This document shows, piece by piece, positions 36,838 to 46,760 of a stretch of DNA of 54,615 bases. Below the pieces are notes generated by a model that did not search any database, was not told the DNA's origin, and saw only the letters and a list, made by a program, of their open reading frames with translations. Location: assembly GCA_900543445.1 (NCBI GenBank), contig UQRC01000013.1, positions 1 to 54,615 of the forward strand, given 5' to 3'. Source of the stretch: an uncultured Lachnobacterium sp. GTDB lineage: Bacteria > Bacillota > Clostridia > Lachnospirales > Lachnospiraceae. The position numbers and the translations under genes are program-made. Positions within the stretch are counted from its first letter, which is position 1. Every line of letters starts with the position of its first letter.

Positions 36838-37876
36838 CAGTAAGATTGATATCAAATCCATGAATCTGGCGGAACTGACCGAGTTTGTAGCGTCGATCGG
36901 AGAGAAAGCGTTCCGTGCAAAGCAGCTGTATCAGTGGCTGCATGTGAAGCAGGTCTATGCTTTTGACGATATGACGAATCTGTCTAAAGCGTTTCGCGAG
37001 AAGCTGAACGAGGTTAGTTTTATTACGGATTTAAAACAGGAACAGGTGCAGATCTCACAGATCGATGGCACAAGGAAATATCTCTTTTTGCTGGAGGATG
37101 GCAATGTTATCGAGAGTGTGCTGATGCGCTATAAACACGGAAATTCGGTGTGCATTTCCTCACAGGTGGGATGCAGGATGGGATGCCGGTTCTGTGCATC
37201 GACACTTGACGGTCTTGTTAGAGGCTTAAGACCTTCCGAGATGATCGACCAGATCTACAAGATCGGACAGGATATCGGAGAGCGTATCTCAAATGTTGTT
37301 GTGATGGGAACCGGAGAGCCGATGGACAATTACGACAATCTGCTCAAATTTATCACGCTGCTGACGGATGAGAACGGACTGAACATCAGCCAGAGAAACC
37401 TGACGGTGTCAACCTGTGGAATCGTTCCGCGTATGCGGCAGCTTGCGGATGAAAAGCTTTCTATCACGCTGGCTTTGTCTCTTCATGCGTCGAACCAGAA
37501 GAAGCGATTGGAATTGATGCCGGTTGCCAACAAATATGACATTCATGACGTGATCGATGCATGTAAATATTATTTTGATCAGACGGGGCGCAGAGTGACG
37601 TTCGAGTACAGTCTGGTCGGCGGTGTGAATGACACGGATGAGGATGCAAGGGAGCTCTCGCAGCTTATTCACGGAATGAACTGTCACGTGAATCTGATCC
37701 CGGTCAACCCGATCAAGGAGCGTGATTATGTGCAGTCCAATGCGGCAGTGATCGCCGCTTTCAAGAATAAGCTTGAGAAGAACGGAATCAATGTGACGGT
37801 CCGAAGAGAGATGGGGCGCGATATTGACGGGGCGTGCGGACAGCTTCGTAAGCGTTATATCAATGAAAATAAGTAG
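36830..37876 (+). CDS. rlmN: RlmN dual-specificity RNA methyltransferase
   Basis: A radical SAM enzyme that methylates C2 of adenosine in 23S rRNA (A2503) and some tRNAs. The 348-residue protein carries the CxxxCxxC cluster site as C115, C119 and C122 (GCRMGCRFCAST), MGTGEPMDNY, SLHASNQ and the C-terminal catalytic-Cys region DIDGACGQLR. ATG with AAGGAG upstream, overlapping rsmB. Confidence 0.97.
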   Translation: MSNSKIDIKSMNLAELTEFVASIGEKAFRAKQLYQWLHVKQVYAFDDMTNLSKAFREKLNEVSFITDLKQEQVQISQIDGTRKYLFLLEDGNVIESVLMRYKHGNSVCISSQVGCRMGCRFCASTLDGLVRGLRPSEMIDQIYKIGQDIGERISNVVVMGTGEPMDNYDNLLKFITLLTDENGLNISQRNLTVSTCGIVPRMRQLADEKLSITLALSLHASNQKKRLELMPVANKYDIHDVIDACKYYFDQTGRRVTFEYSLVGGVNDTDEDARELSQLIHGMNCHVNLIPVNPIKERDYVQSNAAVIAAFKNKLEKNGINVTVRREMGRDIDGACGQLRKRYINENK

Positions 37877-37885
37877 GTATTGATG

Positions 37886-37916
37886 AAAGCAGGGAAATGG
37901 TCTTTCCTTGCTTTTT
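37886..37916 (+). terminator. Terminator after rlmN
   Basis: AAGCAGGGAAA, short loop, TTTCCTTGCTTTTT; one wobble in the stem. A candidate promoter for the next operon, TTGCTT-N17-TAACAT (37908-37936), overlaps its T-tract. Confidence 0.7.
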
Positions 37917-37983
37917 GCTTTCTTGTATGGTAACATAGTCAAATATGGAGTAATAGGTTATGACGAGAGAAAGGATGGATCGG

Positions 37984-38727
37984 ATGAAGACGTATTCCAT
38001 TACGGATACCGGTGCATTGCGTGAAATGAATCAGGATTATTTCTTCGCATCGGATGATCCTGTTGGAAATCTCCCGAATCTCTATATCGTAGCAGACGGA
38101 ATGGGGGGACATAAAGCGGGCGACTATGCTTCGCGTTACACGACGCAGCGTATGGTTGCATCAGTGTCCAGAAGCCCGGGGGAGGAACCAGTAACAATTT
38201 TACAGGAGGCGATCACGACCGCCAATAAGCTTCTGATCGAGGAAGCAGCGGAGGATGAGGCCAAGCGTGGTATGGGAACAACACTTGTTGCTGCTACGAT
38301 TTTGGATGGAAAACTTTATGTTGCCAATATCGGAGACAGCAGACTCTATGTGATCAACCGGGATATCAGACAGATAACAAGAGATCACTCTCTAGTCGCA
38401 GAGATGGTGCGCATCGGAGAAGTGAATGAAGCGGATGCAAGAATACATCCGGATAAGAATATAATTACAAGGGCAATTGGAGCGGGCGAGGATGTTCAGG
38501 CGGATTTCTTTGAAGTTGATCTGCAGGAGAACGACCGTATTCTGCTTTGTACCGATGGCCTGACCAATATGGTTGAGGATGATAAGATAAGAGATATCAT
38601 ACTTAGCGATGCGCCTTTGGAGGAGCGGGCAAAGCTTTTGGTTTCCACTGCCAATCGCAACGGTGGCAGAGACAATATTACAGTAATGATTATAGAACCA
38701 TTTTCGTATGAGGTGAAAGCATGTTAA
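37984..38727 (+). CDS. stp: PP2C-type protein phosphatase (Stp/PrpC)
   Basis: A cytosolic metal-dependent Ser/Thr phosphatase that reverses PrkC phosphorylation. The 247-residue form has the PP2C signatures TDTGALREMNQDYF, VADGMGGHKAGDYAS, GDSRLYV, DGLTNMV and GGRDNITVMI. The ATG at 37984 puts the first motif at the usual distance; the ATG at 37960 would add 8 residues and cannot be ruled out. It overlaps prkC by 7 bases, the standard pairing. Confidence 0.94.
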   Translation: MKTYSITDTGALREMNQDYFFASDDPVGNLPNLYIVADGMGGHKAGDYASRYTTQRMVASVSRSPGEEPVTILQEAITTANKLLIEEAAEDEAKRGMGTTLVAATILDGKLYVANIGDSRLYVINRDIRQITRDHSLVAEMVRIGEVNEADARIHPDKNIITRAIGAGEDVQADFFEVDLQENDRILLCTDGLTNMVEDDKIRDIILSDAPLEERAKLLVSTANRNGGRDNITVMIIEPFSYEVKAC

Positions 38728-40811
38728 CAGTTGGGACGTATTTAGCAGATCGTTATGAGATTGTAAGTAAGATCGGCGCAGGCGGAATGTCTGATGTATA
38801 TAAAGCCAAGGATCATATCCTGGGACGTTTCGTAGCAATTAAGGTGTTACGTAATGAATTTTCAGAGGATCGAAGCTTTGTGGCAAAGTTTCGTACTGAG
38901 GCTCAGTCCGCAGCAGGACTGGAGCATCCGAACATTGTCAATATCTATGACGTAGGAAGCGAGGAGGGACTCTACTACATCGTTATGGAGTATGTAGAGG
39001 GAATCACTCTTAAGACATATATTGAGAAAAAGGGACAGTTGTCTTTCAAGGAATCGGTAAGTATTGCAATCCAGGTGGCAAGAGGTATTGAGGCGGCACA
39101 CAATAAGCAGATCACACATCGTGATATTAAGCCTCAGAACATTATCATCTCCACGGAGGGTAAGGTTAAGGTTACCGATTTTGGTATCGCAAGAGCAGCA
39201 TCCAGCAACACGATCAGTTCGGATGTGATGGGATCGGTTCACTATTCGTCACCGGAGCAGGCAAGAAATGGCTTCGTAGACGGAAGAAGTGATATCTATT
39301 CTCTCGGTATCGTTATGTATGAGATGGTGACCGGACGTGTTCCGTTTGACGGAGATACAACGGTTGCAGTAGCCATCCAGCATCTGCAGGAAGAGATGGT
39401 TCCGCCGAGCAACTATGCACCGAATCTCCCGATCAGCATGGAGAAGATCATTTTAAAATGTACACAGAAGAATCCGGATCGCCGCTATCAGACAATTGAG
39501 GAGCTTTTGAATGATCTGCGCAGAGCGCTTGTAAATCCAGACGAGGATTTCGTTGTGATCGCACCACTTGTAGACAATGGCAAGACGAAAGTTATCAGTG
39601 GCGAGGAGTTAAAACAGATTAAGGAGCAGCGTGGAGTTGAGCCGGTTGCAGAAGAGCCTAAGGCTGTTGATGAAGAGGAAGAATATGATGAGGACGAGGA
39701 GGATGACGAGGAAGAAGAATCCGGCCTGAATCCAAAGTTCGATAAAGCAGTTACCATCATGGGTATTGTGATGGCTGCAGTCATTTTGATCGTGATCATT
39801 TATCTGATCGGAAGTGTATTTGGTTTATTCCGTTTTAGTTCCAAGCCTTCAGATTCCCAGAACACGGAGACCCAGACGGAGACCCAGACGGAAACACAGA
39901 CGCAGACGGAGCAGATGGTTGTTGTAGAGAATGTAACCGGTTTGGATCAGGAAGCAGCAAAGAATGCGATTGAAGCGCAGGGACTTTATATGTTCGTGAT
40001 TGCGCAGCAGAAGTCTGATAAACCGGCTGGTACAGTAATTGAGCAGGATCCGGTAGGCGGCTCGCAGGTAGAAGCAGGATCTACGATCAATGTGATTATC
40101 GCCGGCGACGAGAATGTAAGCTATACCGATGATAGCACAGATAATACTACAAACAAGACCGTTCCTAGTGTTCTCGGAAATCTCGAGAAGGATGCTGCCA
40201 ATGCATTGAACTCGGCAGGATTTAAGGTTGAGAAATCTTATGAGTACAGTGACAGTGTGGATGCAGGAAAGGTTATTTCACAGAGTCCAAGCGGCGGGGC
40301 TTCCGCAGCAGAGGGCAGCAAAGTAACGATCGTGATCAGCCAGGGACAGAAGTCGGTTGATGTACCGAACGTTTTAGGTCAGGCTGAGGAAAAAGCACAG
40401 AACACACTCGCAAGTGCAGGACTTAAGGTAGCAATCGAAGAGGCGCACAGTGACGCAGTTGAAGTCGGCAAAGTCATCAAGCAGAGTATTGCAGGCGGTA
40501 AGACAGTTCCTGCTGGAACAACGGTAACAATTACGGTAAGTCTGGGTGCTGAGAAATCAAGCTACAGTTTCTCTAAGAGTTACAGTGCTGACGGAGCGAT
40601 CGGTGCAAGTTATACATTGACCGGAAGTGATGGAAAGACCTATGATTCCGGAGAAGTGGATGGACCTTCTGTTTCCGTATCTGCAAGCGATATGCCTTGT
40701 GAGTCCGGAACAGTAACAATTACATGGGATATTGAGACAACGGATGAGGACGGTGTGTCCAATGTAACAACCAAGACAGAGACACACAACGTTACTTTTA
40801 GCAAGCAATAG
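38721..40811 (+). CDS. prkC: PrkC/PknB-type Ser/Thr kinase with PASTA domains
   Basis: A membrane kinase that senses muropeptides or lipid II and tunes cell-wall growth. The 696-residue protein has an N-terminal kinase (GAGGMSDVYKA, catalytic HRDIKPQN, DFGIARA), an acidic juxtamembrane run of Glu and Asp (about 316-335), one span (about 345-369), a Thr/Gln-rich TETQ stretch (about 380-393), three PASTA repeats (starting near 400, 480 and 546) and an extra beta-rich domain from about 615 to the end. Most PrkC proteins end with PASTA, so the last domain is notable. Confidence 0.95.
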   Translation: MLTVGTYLADRYEIVSKIGAGGMSDVYKAKDHILGRFVAIKVLRNEFSEDRSFVAKFRTEAQSAAGLEHPNIVNIYDVGSEEGLYYIVMEYVEGITLKTYIEKKGQLSFKESVSIAIQVARGIEAAHNKQITHRDIKPQNIIISTEGKVKVTDFGIARAASSNTISSDVMGSVHYSSPEQARNGFVDGRSDIYSLGIVMYEMVTGRVPFDGDTTVAVAIQHLQEEMVPPSNYAPNLPISMEKIILKCTQKNPDRRYQTIEELLNDLRRALVNPDEDFVVIAPLVDNGKTKVISGEELKQIKEQRGVEPVAEEPKAVDEEEEYDEDEEDDEEEESGLNPKFDKAVTIMGIVMAAVILIVIIYLIGSVFGLFRFSSKPSDSQNTETQTETQTETQTQTEQMVVVENVTGLDQEAAKNAIEAQGLYMFVIAQQKSDKPAGTVIEQDPVGGSQVEAGSTINVIIAGDENVSYTDDSTDNTTNKTVPSVLGNLEKDAANALNSAGFKVEKSYEYSDSVDAGKVISQSPSGGASAAEGSKVTIVISQGQKSVDVPNVLGQAEEKAQNTLASAGLKVAIEEAHSDAVEVGKVIKQSIAGGKTVPAGTTVTITVSLGAEKSSYSFSKSYSADGAIGASYTLTGSDGKTYDSGEVDGPSVSVSASDMPCESGTVTITWDIETTDEDGVSNVTTKTETHNVTFSKQ

Positions 40812-40818
40812 AATACCT

Positions 40819-41697
40819 ATGCAGGGAAAGATAGTAAAAGGAATTTCCGGTTTCTACTACGTTTATGTAGCGGGAACCGGAATTTATGAATGTAAAGCAA
40901 AAGGAAGCTTCCGGAATCAGAAGATTAAGCCGCTGGTCGGGGACAATGTGGAGATTGTTGTTCTTGACGAAGAGAAGAAACTTGGCAATGTAGAATCCAT
41001 TCTGCCGAGGAAGAATGCGCTGATCCGTCCGGCAGTGGCCAATATCGATATGGCGCTTGTCATCTTTGCGGCAGCGAAGCCGGATCCGAATTTTAATCTT
41101 TTAGACCGTTTCTTGTGTATGATGGAGTATCAGCATGTGCCGGTAACGATCTGTTTTAACAAGTGTGATCTGGTGACGGAGCAGGAGATGGAAGCCTTGC
41201 GGGCAATCTATGAACCGGCTGGATATCCGATTCTGTTTACCTGTGCGAAGGAGGATCTTCATGTGGACGAGCTGCGCGCGTTGTTAACAGGAAAGACAAC
41301 TTCGGTCGCAGGACCGTCCGGTGTCGGCAAATCCTCGCTCGTGAACCGGCTTCAGACGGATATACAGATGGAGACGGGACAGATCAGTGACAAGATCGGC
41401 AGGGGCAAGCATACGACGCGTCACTCACAGATCATTCCGATCGGAGACGATTCGTATATTATGGATACGCCGGGATTCAGTTCGATGGATGTGCCGGGAA
41501 TGGAGAAAGAAGATCTCTGGCGGTGCTATCCGGAGTTTGTGGAGCATGAGCCGAAGTGTCGTTTTATCGGCTGCAGTCATATCGGAGAGCCGGATTGCGG
41601 TGTAAAGGAAGCAGTGGCGACCGGCGCAATCTCACAGACGCGATATGATAATTATGTTCTTCTCTATGAAGAAATGAAAAATAAACGCAAATATTAG
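40819..41697 (+). CDS. rsgA: Ribosome small-subunit GTPase RsgA
   Basis: A circularly permuted GTPase for late 30S maturation. The 292-residue protein has an N-terminal OB fold, FNKCDLV (G4) before the P-loop GPSGVGKSSLVN (G1), DTPGFSS (G3), and the zinc knuckle CRFIGCSHIGEPDC. It follows prkC by 7 bases; AGGGA-type start region is weak, suggesting translational coupling. Confidence 0.96.
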   Translation: MQGKIVKGISGFYYVYVAGTGIYECKAKGSFRNQKIKPLVGDNVEIVVLDEEKKLGNVESILPRKNALIRPAVANIDMALVIFAAAKPDPNFNLLDRFLCMMEYQHVPVTICFNKCDLVTEQEMEALRAIYEPAGYPILFTCAKEDLHVDELRALLTGKTTSVAGPSGVGKSSLVNRLQTDIQMETGQISDKIGRGKHTTRHSQIIPIGDDSYIMDTPGFSSMDVPGMEKEDLWRCYPEFVEHEPKCRFIGCSHIGEPDCGVKEAVATGAISQTRYDNYVLLYEEMKNKRKY

Positions 41698-41706
41698 GAG
41701 AAAATT

Positions 41707-42366
41707 ATGAACTGTTTATCACCTTCTATATTATCGGCAGATTTTGCAAAATTGGGCGAACAGGTATGCCTGCTGGACAAGGCAGGTGCGGAATATGTGC
41801 ATATTGATGTGATGGACGGAAGTTTTGTGCCGAGTATTTCATTCGGATTTCCAATCATCAAATCAATCCGTCCTTGTACAGAACGCATTTTTGATGTGCA
41901 TCTGATGATCGAGGAACCGATCCGTTATATCGATGAATTTGTGGAAGCGGGAGCGGATATCATCACGGTTCACGCGGAGGCGTGCAAGCATCTGGACCGC
42001 ACGATCGCTGCCATCAAGGAGCGTGGAGTTCTTGCAGGTGTTGCACTAAATCCTGCAACTCCGATCGAGACGATCCGCTATGTGCTGCCGAAGGTGGATA
42101 TGGTGCTTATTATGACCGTGAATCCGGGCTTTGGTGGACAGAAACTGATACCGTACACTTTGGATAAAGTAAAGGAGCTGAAAGCTTTGCTGAATAAAGA
42201 GAAGCTTAAGGTGGATATCGAAGTGGACGGAGGAATCAATCTGTCGAATGTCGAAGAGGCGATGGACGCTGGCGCGAATATTATTGTGGCGGGATCTGCA
42301 GTATTCAAGGGAGACATCGAACAGAACGTGACAGGATTCCTTGATGTTATGCAGAATACGCTTTAG
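41707..42366 (+). CDS. rpe: Ribulose-phosphate 3-epimerase
   Basis: Interconverts ribulose-5-phosphate and xylulose-5-phosphate. The 219-residue TIM barrel has SPSILSADFAKLGEQ, HIDVMDGSFVPSISFG, DVHLMIEEP, TVNPGFGGQ and EVDGGINLSN. AGGAG upstream. It would process the xylulose-5-phosphate made by the xylulokinase encoded further on. Confidence 0.97.
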   Translation: MNCLSPSILSADFAKLGEQVCLLDKAGAEYVHIDVMDGSFVPSISFGFPIIKSIRPCTERIFDVHLMIEEPIRYIDEFVEAGADIITVHAEACKHLDRTIAAIKERGVLAGVALNPATPIETIRYVLPKVDMVLIMTVNPGFGGQKLIPYTLDKVKELKALLNKEKLKVDIEVDGGINLSNVEEAMDAGANIIVAGSAVFKGDIEQNVTGFLDVMQNTL

Positions 42367-42434
42367 ACATTGCGTAATGGATCGGTAGATGTCCGGTAAA
42401 CGGAAAACAGGAGAAAATGAGGGGCGGTAATAAA

Positions 42435-43082
42435 ATGAGATTTCTAATTGTATCAGGCGGAGAAGCAACGGATGAATTTGTGGAGAATGTCATCAAAAGA
42501 GGCGGATATGATGTGATACTGGCAGCGGATTCGGGAATGGATTTCCTGTACCGGACGAAGATTCTGCCGGACATTATCGTGGGTGACTTTGACTCGGTAG
42601 ATCCGGAGGTGCTGGAGTTCTTCCGCGAGCATGAAGAAATTGATATCTGTGCATTAAATCCGGTAAAGGATGATACGGACACAGAGTTTGCAATCCGCGA
42701 GTCGATCCGCAGAGGAGCTACGGAGATTACGATCATCGGGGGAACCGGAACGAGACTGGATCATGTGCTTGGCAATATCAGCCTGCTTGGAATCGGGCTT
42801 GAGGAGGATGTCCGCATGGAACTCCTCGATGCGAACAATCGTATCCGCATGACGGATCATTCCGTGGTACTTAAGAAGAAGCAGCAGTATGGAAAGTATC
42901 TGTCACTTCTTCCTTATAGTGAGAAGGTGACGGGTGTCACCTTAAAGGGCGTTAAGTATCCGCTCGACAATTATACGATGGGCGGATTTAATTCGCTTGG
43001 AATCAGCAATGAAATCGTGGATGCGGAGGCTTCCATCGAACTGAAGTCCGGAAGACTTCTTGTTATTGAGTCACGTGACTGA
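42435..43082 (+). CDS. thiN: Thiamine pyrophosphokinase
   Basis: Transfers pyrophosphate from ATP to thiamine, forming the cofactor. The 215-residue protein has AADSGMDFLY, PDIIVGDFDSVDPE, KDDTDTEFAI, GGTGTRLDHVLGN and the C-terminal beta domain (GFNSLGISNEIV). The ATG at 42435 lies after GAGGGGCGG; a start at 42417 falls inside that site. Fifth gene of the stp-prkC-rsgA-rpe-thiN order typical of Bacillota. Confidence 0.95.
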   Translation: MRFLIVSGGEATDEFVENVIKRGGYDVILAADSGMDFLYRTKILPDIIVGDFDSVDPEVLEFFREHEEIDICALNPVKDDTDTEFAIRESIRRGATEITIIGGTGTRLDHVLGNISLLGIGLEEDVRMELLDANNRIRMTDHSVVLKKKQQYGKYLSLLPYSEKVTGVTLKGVKYPLDNYTMGGFNSLGISNEIVDAEASIELKSGRLLVIESRD

Positions 43083-43095
43083 GAAAGGGAATACA

Positions 43096-44484
43096 ATGAT
43101 CGTTTCAATCATTGAACAAATCTATGCTTTATTGTGGGGAGATCTGATTACGATTCCACTACCTGGGGGTGGCAGTCTTGGAATTTCGCTGTTAGTCATT
43201 CTTTTGATTCCGACCGGAGTCTATTTCACAATACGAACAAAATTTTTACCAATCCGGCTTTTCCCGGATATGGTTCGGGCATTACTTGCCAAAAAAGAAC
43301 ACAAGGACAGTCTGTCTACGTTCCAGACACTGATCGTTTCTACCGCTACGCGTGTGGGAATGGGAAATCTGGTCGGTGTCGTTGCGGCGGTCTCAGCGGG
43401 GGGCGCAGGAGCGGTATTCTGGATGTGGGTGACGGCTTTGATCGGATCGTCAACGGCGTTCATCGAGGCAACCCTCGCGCAGCTTCATAAGGAGAAGGAT
43501 CCCCTCTATGGAGGTTATCGTGGCGGTCCGGCGTACTATATCCATCATTATTTCGAAGATAAATTCGGAAAGAAAAAGCGTTATGTACTGATCTCCGTAC
43601 TGTTTGCTATCTCCGGTCTGATCTGCTGGTGCGGCATCAGCCAGGTGATCAGCAATTCCGTAGTAGCTTCGTTTGAAAATGCGTTTCACATCAAGCCGCT
43701 CTATACGACAATCGTGCTTGTTGTGATTGCAGCGTTTATTGTTTTGCGCAAGAATGCAACGGTTAAGGTCCTGGATGTGATCGTTCCGATCATGGCAGTG
43801 TGTTATTTCTTTATTACGATTTTTATTATCATAAAGAACATCGGTGCCATTCCGGCAGTGTTTGGCCGTATCTTTGAGGAGGCATTCGGATTACGTCAGG
43901 TTGCGGCCGGAGGCTTTGGTGCGGTACTTATGAATGGTGTTAAGAGAGGTCTCTTCTCCAACGAGGCGGGCTCTGGTTCTGCGCCTTGTGCAGCGGCTGC
44001 GGCAGAGTGTGATACTCCGGTGCGTGCGGGACTGACGCAGGCACTCGGTGTATTTATCGATACGATCGTAATCTGCAGTTGTACGGCGATGATCATGCTG
44101 ACCGCTCCACAGAATGTGATTGATGGTAAGGGGGGAATGGATCTCTTGCAGTCTGCGATGCATTATCACCTCGGTGAGTTTGGTGTGATCTTTATTGCTA
44201 TCACATTATTCCTGTTCAGCTTTTCGACGTTCCTCGGAATTCTGTTCTATGCGAGGAGCAATGTCGCGTATCTGTTTGGGGATAAGTGGATCTGGCAGAC
44301 ACTTTACAAGGTGCTTGCACTTGTGATGCTTTTCGTCGGAGGTATCGCAACGTATACGTTCGTGTGGGATCTTGGAGATGTCGGAATCGGACTGATGACG
44401 ATCTTCAATATCGGCATGCTGTATCTGCTCGGAGGGCAGGCACTTGGGGCCTTGAAAGAGTATGAAAATAAGACGAAGAAATGA
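43096..44484 (+). CDS. Sodium:alanine/glycine symporter (AGCS family)
   Basis: A 462-residue polytopic membrane protein with about ten to eleven helices that couples amino-acid import to sodium. Family motifs are visible: PTGVYFTIRTKFLP, FQTLIVSTATRVGMGNLVGV, the GGYRGGPAYYI loop and KRGLFSNEAGSGSAP. ATG preceded by AAAGGGA, 13 bases after thiN. The substrate may be alanine, glycine or glutamine. It is not part of the usual thiN neighbourhood. Confidence 0.93.
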   Translation: MIVSIIEQIYALLWGDLITIPLPGGGSLGISLLVILLIPTGVYFTIRTKFLPIRLFPDMVRALLAKKEHKDSLSTFQTLIVSTATRVGMGNLVGVVAAVSAGGAGAVFWMWVTALIGSSTAFIEATLAQLHKEKDPLYGGYRGGPAYYIHHYFEDKFGKKKRYVLISVLFAISGLICWCGISQVISNSVVASFENAFHIKPLYTTIVLVVIAAFIVLRKNATVKVLDVIVPIMAVCYFFITIFIIIKNIGAIPAVFGRIFEEAFGLRQVAAGGFGAVLMNGVKRGLFSNEAGSGSAPCAAAAAECDTPVRAGLTQALGVFIDTIVICSCTAMIMLTAPQNVIDGKGGMDLLQSAMHYHLGEFGVIFIAITLFLFSFSTFLGILFYARSNVAYLFGDKWIWQTLYKVLALVMLFVGGIATYTFVWDLGDVGIGLMTIFNIGMLYLLGGQALGALKEYENKTKK

Positions 44485-44586
44485 TGACACGCGCAAGGAA
44501 GAAAGAAATGTACATTTTCGCTTTCCTGTGGTAAACTATAAGTTGTGTTATTCGGTACAATACTTTTCAAAGGAGAAATATAAATC

Positions 44587-45687
44587 ATGAAACTTGGCAT
44601 TGTCGGACTCCCGAACGTGGGAAAAAGTACATTATTTAATTCACTGACCAAGGCAGGTGCCTTATCTGCCAACTATCCATTCGCAACGATTGACCCGAAT
44701 GTTGGAATCGTATCGGTTCCGGATGAGAGAATCGTAAAGCTTGGTGAACTCTATCATACGAAGAAGGTAACACCTGCAACCATCGAATTCGTCGATATTG
44801 CAGGTCTTGTAAAAGGTGCCAGCAAGGGTGAGGGACTTGGAAACCAGTTCCTTGCAAACATCCGTGAGGTGGATGCAATCGTACACGTAGTACGCTGTTT
44901 CGAGGACACCAACATTATCCACGTGGACGGATCGGTTGACCCGGCGCGTGATATCGAGACGATCAATCTTGAATTAATTTTTTCAGATGTAGAAATTCTT
45001 GACAGAAGAATTGCAAAAATCGCCAAGCAGGCAAGAATGGACAAGACACTTGCCAAGGAGCTTGAGCTGGTAGAGGCAATCAAGGCACACCTTGAGGATG
45101 GTAAGATGGCAAGAACCTTCGAGGTTCCGGATGATGACGATGCACAGATCTGGTTCAAGGGATACAATCTTCTGACCGCGAAGCCAACGATCTATGCTGC
45201 CAACGTCGCAGAGGATGATCTTGCTGATGACGGAGCAAGCAATCCACATGTTGCCAAGGTACGCGAGATGGCAAAGGAAGAGGGCGCAGAAGTATTCGTT
45301 ATCTGTGCACAGATCGAGCAGGAGCTCTCAGAACTTTCGGACGAGGAGAAGAAGGAATATTTGGATGACCTCGGTGTGACATCCAGCGGACTTGATAAAT
45401 TGGTGGCTGCAAGTTATAGCTTACTCGGACTGATCAGTTTCCTGACTGCAGGTGAGGATGAGTGCCGTGCATGGACGATCAAGGAAGGAACCAAGGCACC
45501 ACAGGCTGCCGGCAAGATCCATACCGATTTCGAGCGTGGATTTATTAAGGCAGAGGTTGTCAACTATCAGGATCTTCTCGACAACGGAAGTCTCTCCGCA
45601 GCAAGAGAGAAGGGAATTGTCGGAATGGAAGGCAAGGATTATGTTGTCAAAGACGGAGATGTTATTCTTTTCCGCTTCAATGTATAA
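44587..45687 (+). CDS. ychF: YchF/OLA1-type ATP-preferring P-loop protein
   Basis: An Obg-family NTPase linked to ribosome and stress functions. The 366-residue protein has [31 protein letters not shown], the non-canonical G4 that favours ATP, and the C-terminal TGS domain ([23 protein letters not shown] insert before). AAAGGAG precedes the ATG. A weak promoter TGTACA-N17-TAAACT lies at 44509-44537. Confidence 0.96.
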   Translation: MKLGIVGLPNVGKSTLFNSLTKAGALSANYPFATIDPNVGIVSVPDERIVKLGELYHTKKVTPATIEFVDIAGLVKGASKGEGLGNQFLANIREVDAIVHVVRCFEDTNIIHVDGSVDPARDIETINLELIFSDVEILDRRIAKIAKQARMDKTLAKELELVEAIKAHLEDGKMARTFEVPDDDDAQIWFKGYNLLTAKPTIYAANVAEDDLADDGASNPHVAKVREMAKEEGAEVFVICAQIEQELSELSDEEKKEYLDDLGVTSSGLDKLVAASYSLLGLISFLTAGEDECRAWTIKEGTKAPQAAGKIHTDFERGFIKAEVVNYQDLLDNGSLSAAREKGIVGMEGKDYVVKDGDVILFRFNV

Positions 45688-45736
45688 TAGTAGAGGATGA
45701 TGGTCTTTTTGACAGAATAATCACAGGAGACAAAAG

Positions 45737-45770
45737 AAAAGCATTGATGAGTGATCGTCAATGCTTTTTT
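45737..45770 (+). terminator. Terminator after ychF
   Basis: AAAAGCATTGA, ten-base loop, TCAATGCTTTTTT: eleven perfect pairs and a T run. It isolates the housekeeping block from the sugar island. Confidence 0.95.
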
Positions 45771-45795
45771 CAGATGATGGATTGAGGGTGGGGGT

Positions 45796-46641
45796 ATGAC
45801 AGAGCAGAAGTATCAGCACGAGATGATCGTGACGGACGCAGGCTTTCCGTTCAAGCTGTTCCGGTTTGAAGGATACAACGGAAAATACATAAGAGACAAG
45901 CACTGGCACAGGTCGATTGAGATTTTTGCGGTGCAGGAGGGGGAGATGGATTTCATCCTCGACAACACGCATTATCATCTGGCGGAGGGCGAATTCATCA
46001 TTGTCAACAGCAACGAGGTGCATGCAATCCATGCGGCGAAGCCGAACCACACGATCGTGCTGCAGATTCCGTTAAACCAGTTTACAGCGTATTTCACAGG
46101 GGAGCAGTTCATCTGGTTTTCACACAGTGAGCGGGCGTACGATGCGCAGGTGGCCTGTCTGATCTTTCGTATGTACGAGGTGTATCAGGAGAAAGCCGAC
46201 GGATATGAGTTCGAGATCCTTAGCATGTTCTATGAACTGCTTCACATTCTTATCAAGAAGTACAGAAAGCAGGAGGTACAGGATGAACTGATCAAAAGCA
46301 ACCAGCAGCTGAACCGCCTCGGTGTGATTACGACTTATCTCAAGGAGCATTACACGGAAGATATCTCGTTAGAAAAGCTGGCGGGAATTTTCGGCTATTC
46401 ACCGTCGTATCTATCGAAGATGTTTGCGCGCTACGCGGGTATCAACTACAAGGATTATCTGCAGAATGTACGACTTGAGCATGCAATCACTGAACTGGAA
46501 GAGACGGATCATCAGATCGGAGAGATCGCTTTGGCACATGGATTTGCGAACAGTAAGGCATTTACGAATCTGTTCCGAAAGCGGTATGGGATGCTGACGA
46601 GCGAGTATCGCAGGCAGCTCGCCGGCAAAAGAAATGCGTAA
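45796..46641 (+). CDS. AraC-family transcription regulator with cupin sensor
   Basis: A 281-residue regulator: N-terminal cupin sugar-binding domain (about 20-150; HWHRSIEIFAVQEGEMDF, EGEFIIVNSNEVHAI) and C-terminal double helix-turn-helix (about 185-281; SLEKLAGIFGYSPSYLSKMF, and the signature IGEIALAHGFANSKAFTNLF). Such proteins activate sugar genes on binding substrate. Weak GGTGGGGG ribosome site. It is the first gene of the xylo-oligosaccharide island and the best candidate to bind the GACA repeats at 46669 and 51450. Confidence 0.93.
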   Translation: MTEQKYQHEMIVTDAGFPFKLFRFEGYNGKYIRDKHWHRSIEIFAVQEGEMDFILDNTHYHLAEGEFIIVNSNEVHAIHAAKPNHTIVLQIPLNQFTAYFTGEQFIWFSHSERAYDAQVACLIFRMYEVYQEKADGYEFEILSMFYELLHILIKKYRKQEVQDELIKSNQQLNRLGVITTYLKEHYTEDISLEKLAGIFGYSPSYLSKMFARYAGINYKDYLQNVRLEHAITELEETDHQIGEIALAHGFANSKAFTNLFRKRYGMLTSEYRRQLAGKRNA

Positions 46642-46668
46642 GTCGCAGTAGTGCAATGGATCGCATAA

Positions 46669-46701
46669 GACAAAAAAGTGACATTACAAAGACAAAGAAA
46701 A
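46669..46701 (+). promoter_or_regulatory. Operator: three 11-bp direct repeats, copy 1
   Basis: GACAAAAAAGT, GACATTACAAA and GACAAAGAAAA follow one another at 46669, 46680 and 46691, so GACA recurs once per helical turn. The same array recurs at 51450. Spacing upstream of a promoter with no good -35 fits an activator of the AraC type. Confidence 0.75.
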
Positions 46702-46727
46702 GCACGTCTCCATGAGACCTTACTTGT

Positions 46728-46733
46728 TATACT
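46728..46733 (+). promoter_or_regulatory. -10 box of the DUF4867 gene promoter
   Basis: TATACT preceded by TTGT. The -35 position (about 46705-46710) reads CGTCTC, far from consensus, so an activator is probably needed. GTCTC-CAT-GAGAC (46706-46718) is a small palindrome here. Confidence 0.6.
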
Positions 46734-46760
46734 CGAAAAAAAGATAACAGGGGGTAACTC

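Noticed and set aside
39488..39799. Serine-rich open frame on the minus strand
   Set aside because: Antisense shadow of the acidic Glu/Asp run of PrkC.
39865..39912. Repeated GAGACCCAGACG units
   Set aside because: In-frame TETQ codon repeats in the extracytoplasmic linker of PrkC, not an independent repeat element.
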